A stretch of 13,752 nt of DNA from Acidimicrobiaceae bacterium (GCA_003133005.1 PKZI01000213.1:1460-15211); one strand, 5' to 3'. Numbered from the stretch's first letter, positions 5,959-13,459 are shown. The notes: generated from the letters alone by a model not told the origin. Numbers and translations: made by a program.

Positions 5959-7410
5959 ATGAAGTTCCTACGCTTCACCCTGGTTGTCGGCACGGTGCTC
6001 ACCTTGGTGGTGGGCACCACCGCACTCGCCAGCGTGAATCCGTCGTGGGGAGTGGCCAAGAACGCGGCGTTACCCGCGCACGCTTCGGGTCTGTCCAACG
6101 GGAATCTCTCCGTGCTCTCGTGTCCGGCGCAAGGTGACTGTGTCGCGGGTGGCATCTACCAAGACTCGAGTGGCAACAGCTACGGTCTTTTACTCAATGA
6201 AGTCGGCGGCGTCTGGCGCGATCCAACGACCGTCACACCACCGAGCAACGCCGTCGTGGCCGACGGTGTATCGCTCTACGCCGTGTCGTGTGGTGCGGTG
6301 GGTTACTGCTCTGGCGTAGGTACGTACGCTGACGCGGCGAGCAACCAACGCAGCTTCGTCGTGGACGAAGTTGGTGGAGTGTGGCAAAAGGCGCTCGAAG
6401 TGACCCTGCCCGCCAACGCCGCGCCAAGTTCTCAGGTGAGCGACCTTCATTCGATTTCGTGTCCCTCCGCAGGCAATTGCAGCGCCGTGGGCGCCTACAG
6501 CGTGAGTGCCAACCCCAACCCTCTCCAAGAGGCCTTCGCCGTGAACGAGATCGCTGGTCACTGGCAGAACGCCACCGAGATCACGTTGCCCACGGGGGCG
6601 AACTTCAATCCGTTCGCCGCACTCAGTCAGATCTCGTGCGCGAGTGCGGGCAATTGCAGTGCGGCGGGTTCGTACATCGACGCCAACAACATCGATCGTG
6701 CGTTAGTCGCCAGCGAAGTAAAGGGAACGTGGCGAGCAGGGACCGCAGTTCTCCCGCCCACCAACGCGAGCCAGTACGCGGGCGCGACGCTCAGTGAGAT
6801 CTCGTGCGCCGGCGCGGGCGATTGCGCAGCAGTAGGAACGTACAATGCCACTGGCGGGGCGGACCAACTTCTCGTGGACGACGAGACGAACGGGTCGTGG
6901 GCCAGAGCGATAGAGATCCAAGCACCCCCGAACGCGCCGAGTAGTCCTCACGTCTTGCTCTACGGCTTTAACGGCGTCGACTGCCCTTCAATCGCCAACT
7001 GCGCAGCCGGCGGACAATATCAAGACAAGAGCGGCAACTACCAAGGTTTCTTCGTCAATGAGGTGAGCGGTCACTGGCTCGCGGCGAGCGAGCTATCTCT
7101 GCCCGCGGGTGCGGTCCAAGCGGGAAAGAATGGTGGCGTCGTGAGTATCTCGTGCATCGCAGCGGGAAACTGCAGCGCGGGCGCGGCGTACATCAACGCG
7201 GGCGGAAACTACGAGGCGCTCACGGTCAACGAAGTGAACAACACGTGGACTGCGGGCATAAAGATCAGCCTTCCTTCCGGGTCCACCACCGTGGGCGAAG
7301 CGGGTGGTGTCTATGCCGTGTCTTGTCAGCGCACTGGTACGTGCGCGGCGGTGGGTAGTTACGAAACAGGATCTGGCGACTACCTGGGCTTTACCGACGC
7401 GGCGTCCTGA
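5959..7410 (+). CDS. Secreted protein of eight Cys-pair/Trp repeats, predicted eight-bladed beta-propeller
   Basis: A 483-residue protein with a signal peptide (KFLR n-region, hydrophobic core 7-20, cleavage likely after ALA at 22-24). The rest is a tandem repeat of 56-59 residues. Each unit has S-[IV]-S-C-x5-C-[SA]-A-x-G-x-Y, a loop (often D-x-x-G-N), an F-x-V-N-E-V-like strand, then G-x-W-x-x-A and an L-P-x-N-A turn. The Cys pairs are 55/61, 111/117, 168/174, 227/233, 283/289, 342/348, 399/405 and 456/462. The tryptophans are 30, 86, 142, 202, 258, 314, 373 and 430. The first Trp strand precedes the first Cys pair and the last Cys pair lacks a following Trp, which fits propeller ring closure. 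Cys pairs imply disulfides outside the cell. GCGGAG (5947-5952) precedes the ATG. Similar repeats occur in actinobacteria, but I know of no function. Confidence 0.8.
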   Translation: MKFLRFTLVVGTVLTLVVGTTALASVNPSWGVAKNAALPAHASGLSNGNLSVLSCPAQGDCVAGGIYQDSSGNSYGLLLNEVGGVWRDPTTVTPPSNAVVADGVSLYAVSCGAVGYCSGVGTYADAASNQRSFVVDEVGGVWQKALEVTLPANAAPSSQVSDLHSISCPSAGNCSAVGAYSVSANPNPLQEAFAVNEIAGHWQNATEITLPTGANFNPFAALSQISCASAGNCSAAGSYIDANNIDRALVASEVKGTWRAGTAVLPPTNASQYAGATLSEISCAGAGDCAAVGTYNATGGADQLLVDDETNGSWARAIEIQAPPNAPSSPHVLLYGFNGVDCPSIANCAAGGQYQDKSGNYQGFFVNEVSGHWLAASELSLPAGAVQAGKNGGVVSISCIAAGNCSAGAAYINAGGNYEALTVNEVNNTWTAGIKISLPSGSTTVGEAGGVYAVSCQRTGTCAAVGSYETGSGDYLGFTDAAS

Positions 7411-7462
7411 CGCAATCAGCGCCCAAGCGAGGGGTAACGAGGACGAATGTTTCATGTAATTA

Positions 7463-7501
7463 CCACCTTTCGATAGCGGTACTTTCACCTTGCGGTAACC
7501 C
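7463..7501 (+). promoter_or_regulatory. Phased CACC repeats ahead of the response regulator (PHO-box-like, tentative)
   Basis: CACCTT occurs at 7463-7468 and again at 7485-7490, 22 bp apart, and a third ACC falls at 7497-7499, 11 bp further. The 11-bp phasing and TTTCACC core recall the direct repeats bound by PhoP/RegX3-type regulators in actinobacteria. The match is partial and the middle position (about 7475) is missing. Confidence 0.2.
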
Positions 7502-7585
7502 TTCGTCCTTACGTTGTGCTCATGGTACGTGGTCACACTTCATCTCCCCGGGTGAATTGGTCGCGTGCCGTAATTCGAGACCGAA

Positions 7586-7595
7586 CTCAGCTGAG
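7586..7595. repeat. 10-bp palindrome just before the response regulator start
   Basis: CTCAGCTGAG is a perfect palindrome ending 2 nt before the ATG at 7598, in the place where a Shine-Dalgarno would be expected. It could be an operator or chance. The rest of the 187-bp gap 7411-7597 shows no gene. Confidence 0.25.
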
Positions 7596-7597
7596 CA

Positions 7598-8299
7598 ATG
7601 TCATCCATGGTTGACCCTGAGGGCCGCAGCGTCGTCATGGTGGTCGAGGACGAAGAAAGTTATCAAGACGCTCTCAGCATCGGGCTCAGCGTCGAAGGAT
7701 TCGTCGTCATGGCCGCGAGCACTATCACCCAAGCGCGCGAACTGATGACCACGACCAAGCCCGATCTCGTGCTTCTTGACGTCATGCTCCCCGACGGATC
7801 GGGCATTGACTACTGTCGCGAGATCTATGACACCTCACGAATCCCCGTCATCATGGTTTCGGCGCGCACGAGCGAAGTCGATATCGTGCTCGGCCTCGAG
7901 ATCGGTGCCGCCGACTACGTCACCAAGCCCTATCGATTGCGTGAGCTCGTGGCGCGAATGCGCGCGGTGCTCCGACGTCCCATTGCTGTCAGCGAAGAGG
8001 AGATCATCACGTTCGGTGACCTGAGGATCGATCTCATCCGACGCACGGTGACTCGCCGAAGTGTCGAGATCGAGTTGAGTCGAAAGGAGTTCGACCTCCT
8101 CGCGCTTTTCGCTTCGCGGCTCGGTCAAGTCGTTACCCGCGAAGTTTGTCTCGACACCCTCTGGTGGGGACTCGAACTGTCCGACACACGGACGCTCGAC
8201 ACCCACGTGAAGCGACTTCGTCAAAAAATTGAAGACGACCCCGCAAGTCCGCGTCATCTCATCACCATCAGGGGCGTCGGTTTCCGACTCGACGCCTAG
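7598..8299 (+). CDS. OmpR/PhoB-family response regulator (RegX3-like)
   Basis: A 233-residue cytoplasmic two-component transcription factor. The receiver domain (about 11-127) has the acidic pair E17/D18, the phospho-acceptor D61 in LVLLDVMLPDGSG, S88 in IMVSART and K110 in DYVTKPY. The C-terminal winged-helix domain (about 138-232) shows LSRKEFDLLALF, the DTHVKRLRQKIEDD recognition helix and the closing hairpin ITIRGVGFRLDA. All residues needed for phosphorylation are present. The overall look is closest to the RegX3/PhoB group, but no histidine kinase or phoU is adjacent, so I give no symbol. The gene downstream, a peroxiredoxin, starts 9 bp after the stop. The start has no good Shine-Dalgarno; the ATG at 7607 is an alternative. 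Confidence 0.9.
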   Translation: MSSMVDPEGRSVVMVVEDEESYQDALSIGLSVEGFVVMAASTITQARELMTTTKPDLVLLDVMLPDGSGIDYCREIYDTSRIPVIMVSARTSEVDIVLGLEIGAADYVTKPYRLRELVARMRAVLRRPIAVSEEEIITFGDLRIDLIRRTVTRRSVEIELSRKEFDLLALFASRLGQVVTREVCLDTLWWGLELSDTRTLDTHVKRLRQKIEDDPASPRHLITIRGVGFRLDA

Positions 8300-8308
8300 T
8301 CTTGAGTT

Positions 8309-8752
8309 ATGCAAAAAGGCGACCTTGTTCCGAATTTCACCCTGCCCGACCAGACCGGCCAACAACGCTCGCTGGATTCTTTTCTCGAGAAAGGTCCGAT
8401 CGTTTTGTTTTTCTACCCCGCGGCGATGACGAGCGGCTGCACGAAGGAGTCGTGCCATTTTCGCGATCTCGCGGGCGAGTTCGCGGCCAAGGGAGCCCAG
8501 CGTGTAGGAATCTCTATGGACAGTGTTGAGAAACAGGCGAAGTTCACGCAAAAGAACGCGCTCGATTATCCGTTGCTCGCCGACGTCGGTGGAAAGGTCG
8601 CAAAACTTTTTGGCGTCAAGCGAGGACTCGATCTGCTGAAAGTCAAGCGAACCACGTTCGTTATTGGTCAAGATCACCGACTTCTCGAAGTCATCGCGAG
8701 CGAGACGAACATGAACGTCCACGCCGAGAAGGCCCTTCAAGCGCTCGATTAA
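8309..8752 (+). CDS. bcp: Peroxiredoxin, Bcp/PrxQ type
   Basis: A 147-residue cytoplasmic thioredoxin-fold peroxidase that reduces H2O2 and alkyl hydroperoxides. The catalytic signature P37-x3-T41-x2-C44 is present, with C49 five residues later as the resolving cysteine (CTKESC), the arrangement of atypical two-cysteine Bcp/PrxQ enzymes. R114 in KRTTFVI completes the active site, and GDLVPNFTLPDQTG is the usual N terminus. It starts 9 bp after the response regulator and is very probably co-transcribed with it, which raises the possibility of a redox or peroxide link for that regulator. The stop TAA (8750-8752) interlocks with the bkdC stop on the opposite strand. Reduction would normally come from thioredoxin, which is not encoded here. 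Confidence 0.93.
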   Translation: MQKGDLVPNFTLPDQTGQQRSLDSFLEKGPIVLFFYPAAMTSGCTKESCHFRDLAGEFAAKGAQRVGISMDSVEKQAKFTQKNALDYPLLADVGGKVAKLFGVKRGLDLLKVKRTTFVIGQDHRLLEVIASETNMNVHAEKALQALD

Positions 8753-10134
8753 CCCGCGATCATTGCGACTGCCGGGTCGCCAAGAAAGTCCGCGATGTGA
8801 CGCAGCACTCTTGACGCCAGAGCTCCATCTATTTGACGGTGGTCGAACGCGAGCGAGAGTTCCACGACGTGGCGAACGACAACTTGGTCGTCAACCACCC
8901 AGGGCGCCTTCGCAATTTGGCCAACCGCGAGTATCGCTCCAGTGCCGGGCGGAAGAATCGGCATCGCCGCGTCAACACCAAAAGGCCCCACGTTGGTAAT
9001 CGTGAGTGTCGTGCCGATCATTTCGTTCGGCGACGTCGTTCCATTGCGAGCTTTCTCCACGAGCACACTGAGACTCGTCGCCATGCCCAGGAGATCCAAT
9101 TCGTCGGCGGCTTTGATGTTGGGTACGATCAAACCACGCGGCGTGTCCGCAGCGATACCCAAGTTGATACTGCGCCGCACGACGACCTCATTCGTCGACG
9201 AATCAAAACTCGAGTTGATACCCGGAAAGTGCCGAGCGGCGTCACAGACCGCGAGCGCGACGATGACCAGCGGCGAAAGGCGTGCGTCAGTGAAAGTGGG
9301 ATGCTTCTTCAATCCTTCGAGTAATTCAATGGTCTTGGTCGCATCAGAGCGCACCCAGACCGTCGCGTGCGGCGCGCTGAAGGCACTTTGGACCATCGCC
9401 TCTGACATGGAGCGAAGAACGCCCTTCACAGGTATTCGCTCTTCCGCGAGTCCGGTCGACCATGGTTCGATTTCTTGACCTACAAATCTTGAAGGTGTCG
9501 TGGGGCCGGTGACCCGCGTCGCGCCCGAGTGCGCGCGCGACTGCCCAGGTGAGAGAGCCATTTCCACGTCGTCGCGGGTAATGATCCCCCCTCGACCTGA
9601 GCCAGTCACCGTCGCCAGATCCACGCCGCGTTGTTTGGCGTAGAGACGCACAGGCGGTGTGGTGCGCGGCGCGAGTGACGGCGTTGAGGCCACACTCCGT
9701 GCCGCTAGACCTGGGTCGCTCAACGGCTTTGCACTGTTGCGGCGACGCGTGCGCGTGACAAGCCCCTCTTCGCTCGCGACACCGTAGCCAACGAGTACGG
9801 CCTCTCGATTCAAACCCACTGATTCGCCGTTCGTCGCCAACGCAACAGCGCCCGCCGACGTCGCGACTTGGTCATTCGACGCCGTTTCATCATCAATGAC
9901 GTCAAACGTGACGAGTGGCTCGTTCACTTTCATCACGTCACCGACCTCACCATGCAACGCGCGCACCGTGCCGGCGAAAGGACTCGGCAACTCAACCGTC
10001 GCTTTGGCGGTCTCGATGTCCACGAGTGGCTGATTGAGAACAACCGCGTCGCCGACTTTCACTTTCCACGTCACGATCTCGGCTTCGATCAATCCCTCGC
10101 CCACGTCGGGAAGGAGAAACATTTCCTCGCTCAC
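8749..10134 (-). CDS. bkdC: Dihydrolipoamide acyltransferase, E2 of branched-chain 2-oxoacid dehydrogenase
   Basis: A 461-residue core subunit that moves acyl groups from E1 to CoA through a lipoyl arm. An N-terminal lipoyl domain (1-78) has the attachment Lys44 in DIETAKATVELPS. A linker includes VLVGYG (114-119). The peripheral-subunit binding domain lies at about 160-194 (VRLYAKQRGVDLATVTGSG, then GGIITRDDV). The catalytic domain (about 230-461) ends with the active-site motif D431-H-R-x2-D-G. Only one lipoyl domain is present, as in bacterial branched-chain enzymes. The GTG start overlaps the bkdB stop (GTGA at 10131-10134), indicating coupled translation; ATG four codons later is an alternative. 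A pyruvate dehydrogenase role cannot be excluded by sequence alone, but the match to mycobacterial BkdC favours branched-chain substrates. Confidence 0.88.
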   Translation of the reverse strand: MSEEMFLLPDVGEGLIEAEIVTWKVKVGDAVVLNQPLVDIETAKATVELPSPFAGTVRALHGEVGDVMKVNEPLVTFDVIDDETASNDQVATSAGAVALATNGESVGLNREAVLVGYGVASEEGLVTRTRRRNSAKPLSDPGLAARSVASTPSLAPRTTPPVRLYAKQRGVDLATVTGSGRGGIITRDDVEMALSPGQSRAHSGATRVTGPTTPSRFVGQEIEPWSTGLAEERIPVKGVLRSMSEAMVQSAFSAPHATVWVRSDATKTIELLEGLKKHPTFTDARLSPLVIVALAVCDAARHFPGINSSFDSSTNEVVVRRSINLGIAADTPRGLIVPNIKAADELDLLGMATSLSVLVEKARNGTTSPNEMIGTTLTITNVGPFGVDAAMPILPPGTGAILAVGQIAKAPWVVDDQVVVRHVVELSLAFDHRQIDGALASRVLRHIADFLGDPAVAMIAG

Positions 10135-11117
10135 GTGTCAAAACCCATCACTCGATCAACGGCGTCAAGGATTCGCTCGACGGAAGGTCGATAGTCCTCT
10201 TCAATGCGTGACGCGGGATAAGGAACGTGGTAACCGCTCACGCGAATCCCCGGAGCGCGAAGCGAGTAAAAACATCGTTGCGTGAGTTCAGCGACGATCT
10301 CAGATCCAATGGACGCAGTGTGCGGCGCCTCTTGGACGGTGACGAACCGACCCGTCTTCTCAACCGACGCCACCATGGGCGCGAGATCGAGTGGTGCGAT
10401 CGAGGATGCGTCGATCACTTCGAGCGATACGCCTTCGCTGGCGGCGGTCTCGGCGGCGCGCAGCATCGTCTTGACGCTCGAGCCGTATCCAATGAGGGTG
10501 ACGTCCGTACCTTCTCGACGCAGTACCGAGGAGAAGAGGTCATGCGCCGGCCGGTCGAGGTCGACCTCGCCCTTCTCCCAGTAACGACTCTTTGGCTCAC
10601 AGAAGATAATCGGGTCGTCGTGCTCAATCGCCTGTTGAATCATCCAGTACGCGTCGTTGGGCGTCGAGCAGGACACGACGCGCAAACCAGCGGTTTGTGC
10701 GAAGTACGCCTCCGGACTTTCCGAGTGATGCTCTATGGCGCCAATACCACCTTGGAACGGGAGTCGAATGACGAGACCCATCGTGTAAGCGCCGTCCGAG
10801 CGCTTGTGTAACTTGGCGACCTGAGAGACAATCTGGTCGAACGCCGGGTACACGAATCCATCGAACTGCATCTCACATACGGTGCGATAGCCGCGAATAG
10901 CCAGACCCACCGCAGTGCCCACAATGGCGGACTCGGCGAGAGGCGCGTCAATGACTCGGTCCTCGCCAAAATCCTTTTGCAGTCCATCGGTGATGCGAAA
11001 GACACCTCCGAGTTTGCCGATGTCCTCACCCATCAAGAGAACCTTGGGATCTCGTTCGAGCGCGCGGCGAAGTCCTTCGTTAAGGGCCTTGGCCATCGTC
11101 ATCGTCACGACGCTCAC
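10131..11117 (-). CDS. bkdB: 2-oxoacid dehydrogenase E1 component, beta subunit (branched-chain type)
   Basis: A 328-residue partner of the E1-alpha subunit; the alpha2beta2 enzyme decarboxylates branched-chain 2-oxoacids with thiamine diphosphate. Family signatures are MGEDIGKLGGVFRIT (29-43), the DAPLAESAIVGTAVGLA region with the ThDP-activating glutamate (E62), MQFDGFVYPAFDQIVSQVAK (83-102) and GGIGAIEHHSESPEA, where the two His fit the usual acyl-binding site. The C-terminal transketolase domain has VTLIGYGSSV and VTVQEAP. It reads from a GTG overlapping the bkdA stop by GTGA (11114-11117); ATGs at codons 6 and 8 are alternatives. It is the middle gene of an apparent three-gene operon. 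Confidence 0.9.
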   Translation of the reverse strand: MSVVTMTMAKALNEGLRRALERDPKVLLMGEDIGKLGGVFRITDGLQKDFGEDRVIDAPLAESAIVGTAVGLAIRGYRTVCEMQFDGFVYPAFDQIVSQVAKLHKRSDGAYTMGLVIRLPFQGGIGAIEHHSESPEAYFAQTAGLRVVSCSTPNDAYWMIQQAIEHDDPIIFCEPKSRYWEKGEVDLDRPAHDLFSSVLRREGTDVTLIGYGSSVKTMLRAAETAASEGVSLEVIDASSIAPLDLAPMVASVEKTGRFVTVQEAPHTASIGSEIVAELTQRCFYSLRAPGIRVSGYHVPYPASRIEEDYRPSVERILDAVDRVMGFDT

Positions 11118-12184
11118 GCGGGCGATCCTGCGCTCACGCCGAGTTCGATCATCTCGCGCCGACCTTCTTCAATCAGCGGATGTTCGGCGGCGTAGGCGTT
11201 TTCAAACATGGTGATGGGATCGGGGCGACCCATTGCGAGAACGTCCACGCGTAACTTCAGTGCTAATGATTCCGCTTCAGCGACGACGTCATCAAATGCT
11301 GAGGACTTTGTGTTGTACTCACGTGTGAGTAATGCCTTGACGCGCGCCAAAGGATCGCGATGCTTCCAGACTTCGACTTCCGCGTCGACGCGATAACGCG
11401 TGGGATCGTCCGACGTCGTGTGCGCGCCCATGCGGTAGGTGTACGCCTCAATCATTGTGGGTCCACCACCAACGCGTGCATTCTCGAGAGCACGTTTCGT
11501 GACCTCGTAGACCGCGAGGACGTCGTTGCCGTCCACACGAATACCGGGAAAACCAAAACCTTCCGCACGTCGATACAGGGGCACTTTGAACTGCAAGGAC
11601 GAGGGGGTCGAGATCCCCCATTGATTGTTCTGACAAAAGAACACGACTGGCGCGTTAAACGCCGCAGCCCAGACGAAGGATTCGAGCGTATCGCCTTGGC
11701 TTGAGGCGCCATCACCAAAGAGTGCGAGCACCGCCTCTTCGGCACCGTCGCGCTGGATGCCCATGGCGTAACCAACAGCGTGAAGTGCCTGGTTACCGAG
11801 AACAACCGTGGGCACGGCGTGGCGGTACTTCTGGGGATCCCAACCTCCCGTCGTCACTGCACGAAAGATGCGCAACATGTCCTCGGGCGCAATGCCGCGA
11901 CACCACGCAATGCCGTGCTCACGGTACGTGGGGAACGAAAAATCCATTGGGGCCATGGCTCGTCCCGCACCAATCTGGGCGGCCTCTTGACCTTGGAGCG
12001 GGGCCCAGAGCGCGAGTTGTCCTTGTCGCTGTAACGACGTTGCTTCGTTACACAATCGACGAATGATGACCATGTCGCGATACAGAGCGAAGATTTCTTC
12101 ACTGTTCAACGTGCTCGTGTAGTCGGGGTGCGAGACCCGCTCGCCTTCGGGCGTCAGTAACTGGACGAGTTCCTCGTCGATCAT
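11114..12184 (-). CDS. bkdA: 2-oxoacid dehydrogenase E1 component, alpha subunit (branched-chain type)
   Basis: A 356-residue thiamine-diphosphate-binding subunit. The ThDP/Mg motif runs from G157-D-G in LFGDGASSQGD to N186-N187 in FFCQNNQWGIS. Substrate and cofactor contacts are in LQRQGQLALWAPLQGQEAAQ (51-70) and YREHGIAWCRG. The loop around H255 (YRMGAHTTSDDPTRYR) is the conserved E1-alpha segment that is phosphorylated in mitochondrial homologues. The LQRQG...GQEAAQ and IRVDGNDVLA segments resemble mycobacterial BkdA closely. AAGGAGA lies just upstream of the ATG at 12184. It leads the operon bkdA-bkdB-bkdC; no lipoamide dehydrogenase follows, so E3 must be encoded elsewhere. Products such as isobutyryl-CoA typically prime branched fatty acids. 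Confidence 0.9.
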   Translation of the reverse strand: MIDEELVQLLTPEGERVSHPDYTSTLNSEEIFALYRDMVIIRRLCNEATSLQRQGQLALWAPLQGQEAAQIGAGRAMAPMDFSFPTYREHGIAWCRGIAPEDMLRIFRAVTTGGWDPQKYRHAVPTVVLGNQALHAVGYAMGIQRDGAEEAVLALFGDGASSQGDTLESFVWAAAFNAPVVFFCQNNQWGISTPSSLQFKVPLYRRAEGFGFPGIRVDGNDVLAVYEVTKRALENARVGGGPTMIEAYTYRMGAHTTSDDPTRYRVDAEVEVWKHRDPLARVKALLTREYNTKSSAFDDVVAEAESLALKLRVDVLAMGRPDPITMFENAYAAEHPLIEEGRREMIELGVSAGSPA

Positions 12185-12226
12185 CGACTCTCCTTAGACC
12201 GCTGCCCCCTCGCAACATTACCCTCC

Positions 12227-12232
12227 TACTAT
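12227..12232 (+). promoter_or_regulatory. -10-like TACTAT placing the start of transcription at the MFS start codon
   Basis: TACTAT ends 6 nt before the GTG at 12239, the distance at which transcription normally starts. No Shine-Dalgarno is seen before that GTG. Together these suggest a leaderless mRNA, which is common in actinobacteria. No matching -35 is visible about 17 bp upstream. The 54-bp gap must also hold the bkdA promoter on the other strand. Confidence 0.4.
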
Positions 12233-12238
12233 GAATGG

Positions 12239-13459
12239 GTGCCAAGGCTCCTGGTAGATGTCCGCCCACTTCGCGAGAATCGAAACTTCCGGCTGTTATT
12301 CAGTGGTCAACTCGTTTCAATACTCGGCAGTAACCTCACGCTCGTCGCGATTCCCTTCGAGGTCTACCAAGAGACGCACTCAAGTCTTTGGGTCGGACTC
12401 GCGAGTCTGTTTCAGCTTCCTTGCTTGATCGCGGGCGCGCTCTGGGGAGGCGCAATGGGCGACCGCTTCGACAAGCGTCCGTTGCTCATTTTCGGGTCGG
12501 TCGTGTGTGGCGCCTTGAGTGGAGCGCTCGCCCTGAACGCGCTGTTAGTGCACGGCAACATTGTGTTGCTCATCGTGTTCGCAGCGCTCAGTGCTGGTGC
12601 CGGTGGATTCAGCGGGCCGATACGCACGGCGGCGATCCCCAAAATGGTGGGTGGCGAACAACTCATCGCGGCGTATTCACTCAATCAAATCGTGATGAAT
12701 CTCGGGCCGTTCATCGGTGCCGCGCTCGCGGGCGAACTCATTGCGTCGGTTGGCATTTCTTCGTGTTACGCCATCGACGCCTTTACGTTCCTCGTCCTGG
12801 CTTTCTTCACGTGTTTCATGTCGGCCATGAAGCCCACCGGACAGCACACCGGTGTCGCGATGATGCGCGCGATATTCGACGGCTTTCGCTACGTGCGCAC
12901 CAACGCGTTGGCCCAGGCGGTCTATCTCGTGGACCTCAACGCCATGGTTTTTGGACTGCCCCGAGCATTGTTTCCGGCGATGGCCCTCACCGTGTATCAC
13001 GGCGGACCGCGGACCTTCGGACTGCTCTCCGCGGCACCGGGTGCCGGCGCCTTGATCATGGCGGTGCTTACCGGTTGGGTTGGTCGCGTGCACCGTCAAG
13101 GTCGACTCATCGCACTGGTGGTCATTGGCTGGGGAGGCGCCATGGCGCTACTCGGTGTCGTGCACGTGCTCTGGTTCGGATTGCTGTGCCTGGCGGTCGC
13201 AGGAGCAACCGACGTCATCTCAACGATTCTTCGTAACACGGTATTGCAAAACGCCATCACCGACGAATTCCGAAGTCGCATTTCGTCGGTGCAGATGGCC
13301 GTCGTGACGGGTGGCCCTCGTCTCGGTGACGCCGAATCGGGCGTGGTCGCGAGTTTCACGTCCACGGAGTTCTCGATCGTCTCGGGAGGGGTTGCCTGCA
13401 TCATCGGTGTGTTGATTCTGCTGCGCGCGCGACCAACGTTCTGGAAGCACCGCGTCTAG
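12239..13459 (+). CDS. MFS exporter, EntS-like (MFS_3 family)
   Basis: A 406-residue integral membrane protein with about 12 hydrophobic segments. The N-terminal RENRNFRLLFSGQLVSILGS is typical of the MFS_3/EntS group. The cytoplasmic motif A loop between helices 2 and 3 reads GGAMGDRFDKRPLLI, and a Pro-rich helix 4/5 region reads GFSGPIRTAAIPKMV. The second half has the family's FGLLSAAPGAGAL and ILRNTVLQNAITDEFRSRIS segments. Proteins of this type export siderophores, drugs or other small molecules with proton antiport; the substrate cannot be told. GTG is the only sensible start because the nearby ATGs at 12231 and 12235 are out of frame. It diverges from bkdA and its stop interlocks with that of rlmN. 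Confidence 0.85.
   Translation: MPRLLVDVRPLRENRNFRLLFSGQLVSILGSNLTLVAIPFEVYQETHSSLWVGLASLFQLPCLIAGALWGGAMGDRFDKRPLLIFGSVVCGALSGALALNALLVHGNIVLLIVFAALSAGAGGFSGPIRTAAIPKMVGGEQLIAAYSLNQIVMNLGPFIGAALAGELIASVGISSCYAIDAFTFLVLAFFTCFMSAMKPTGQHTGVAMMRAIFDGFRYVRTNALAQAVYLVDLNAMVFGLPRALFPAMALTVYHGGPRTFGLLSAAPGAGALIMAVLTGWVGRVHRQGRLIALVVIGWGGAMALLGVVHVLWFGLLCLAVAGATDVISTILRNTVLQNAITDEFRSRISSVQMAVVTGGPRLGDAESGVVASFTSTEFSIVSGGVACIIGVLILLRARPTFWKHRV

Noticed and set aside
5959..7410. Repeats in the secreted protein as a possible CRISPR or satellite array
   Set aside because: The periodicity is at protein level with an intact reading frame; the DNA units are diverged and not separated by unique spacers.
7835..8740. 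A 301-codon open frame on the minus strand, antisense to the response regulator and bcp
   Set aside because: It spans two genes with unmistakable families, has no recognisable domain, and long antisense frames are common in GC-rich coding DNA.
8942..9478. A 178-codon plus-strand frame antisense to bkdC
   Set aside because: It mirrors the conserved E2 catalytic domain on the opposite strand and has no family features of its own.
12103..12219. Possible 38-codon leader ORF on the minus strand (ATG at 12219, AGGAGG just upstream) overlapping the bkdA start
   Set aside because: The Shine-Dalgarno is only 3 nt from the ATG, the product is Arg-rich and unstructured, and bkdA has its own good ribosome binding site. 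Kept only as a weak idea for translational control.
12388..13236. A 282-codon plus-strand frame inside the MFS gene
   Set aside because: The product is Arg/His-rich with no family likeness, while the overlapping frame is a clear 12-helix transporter.
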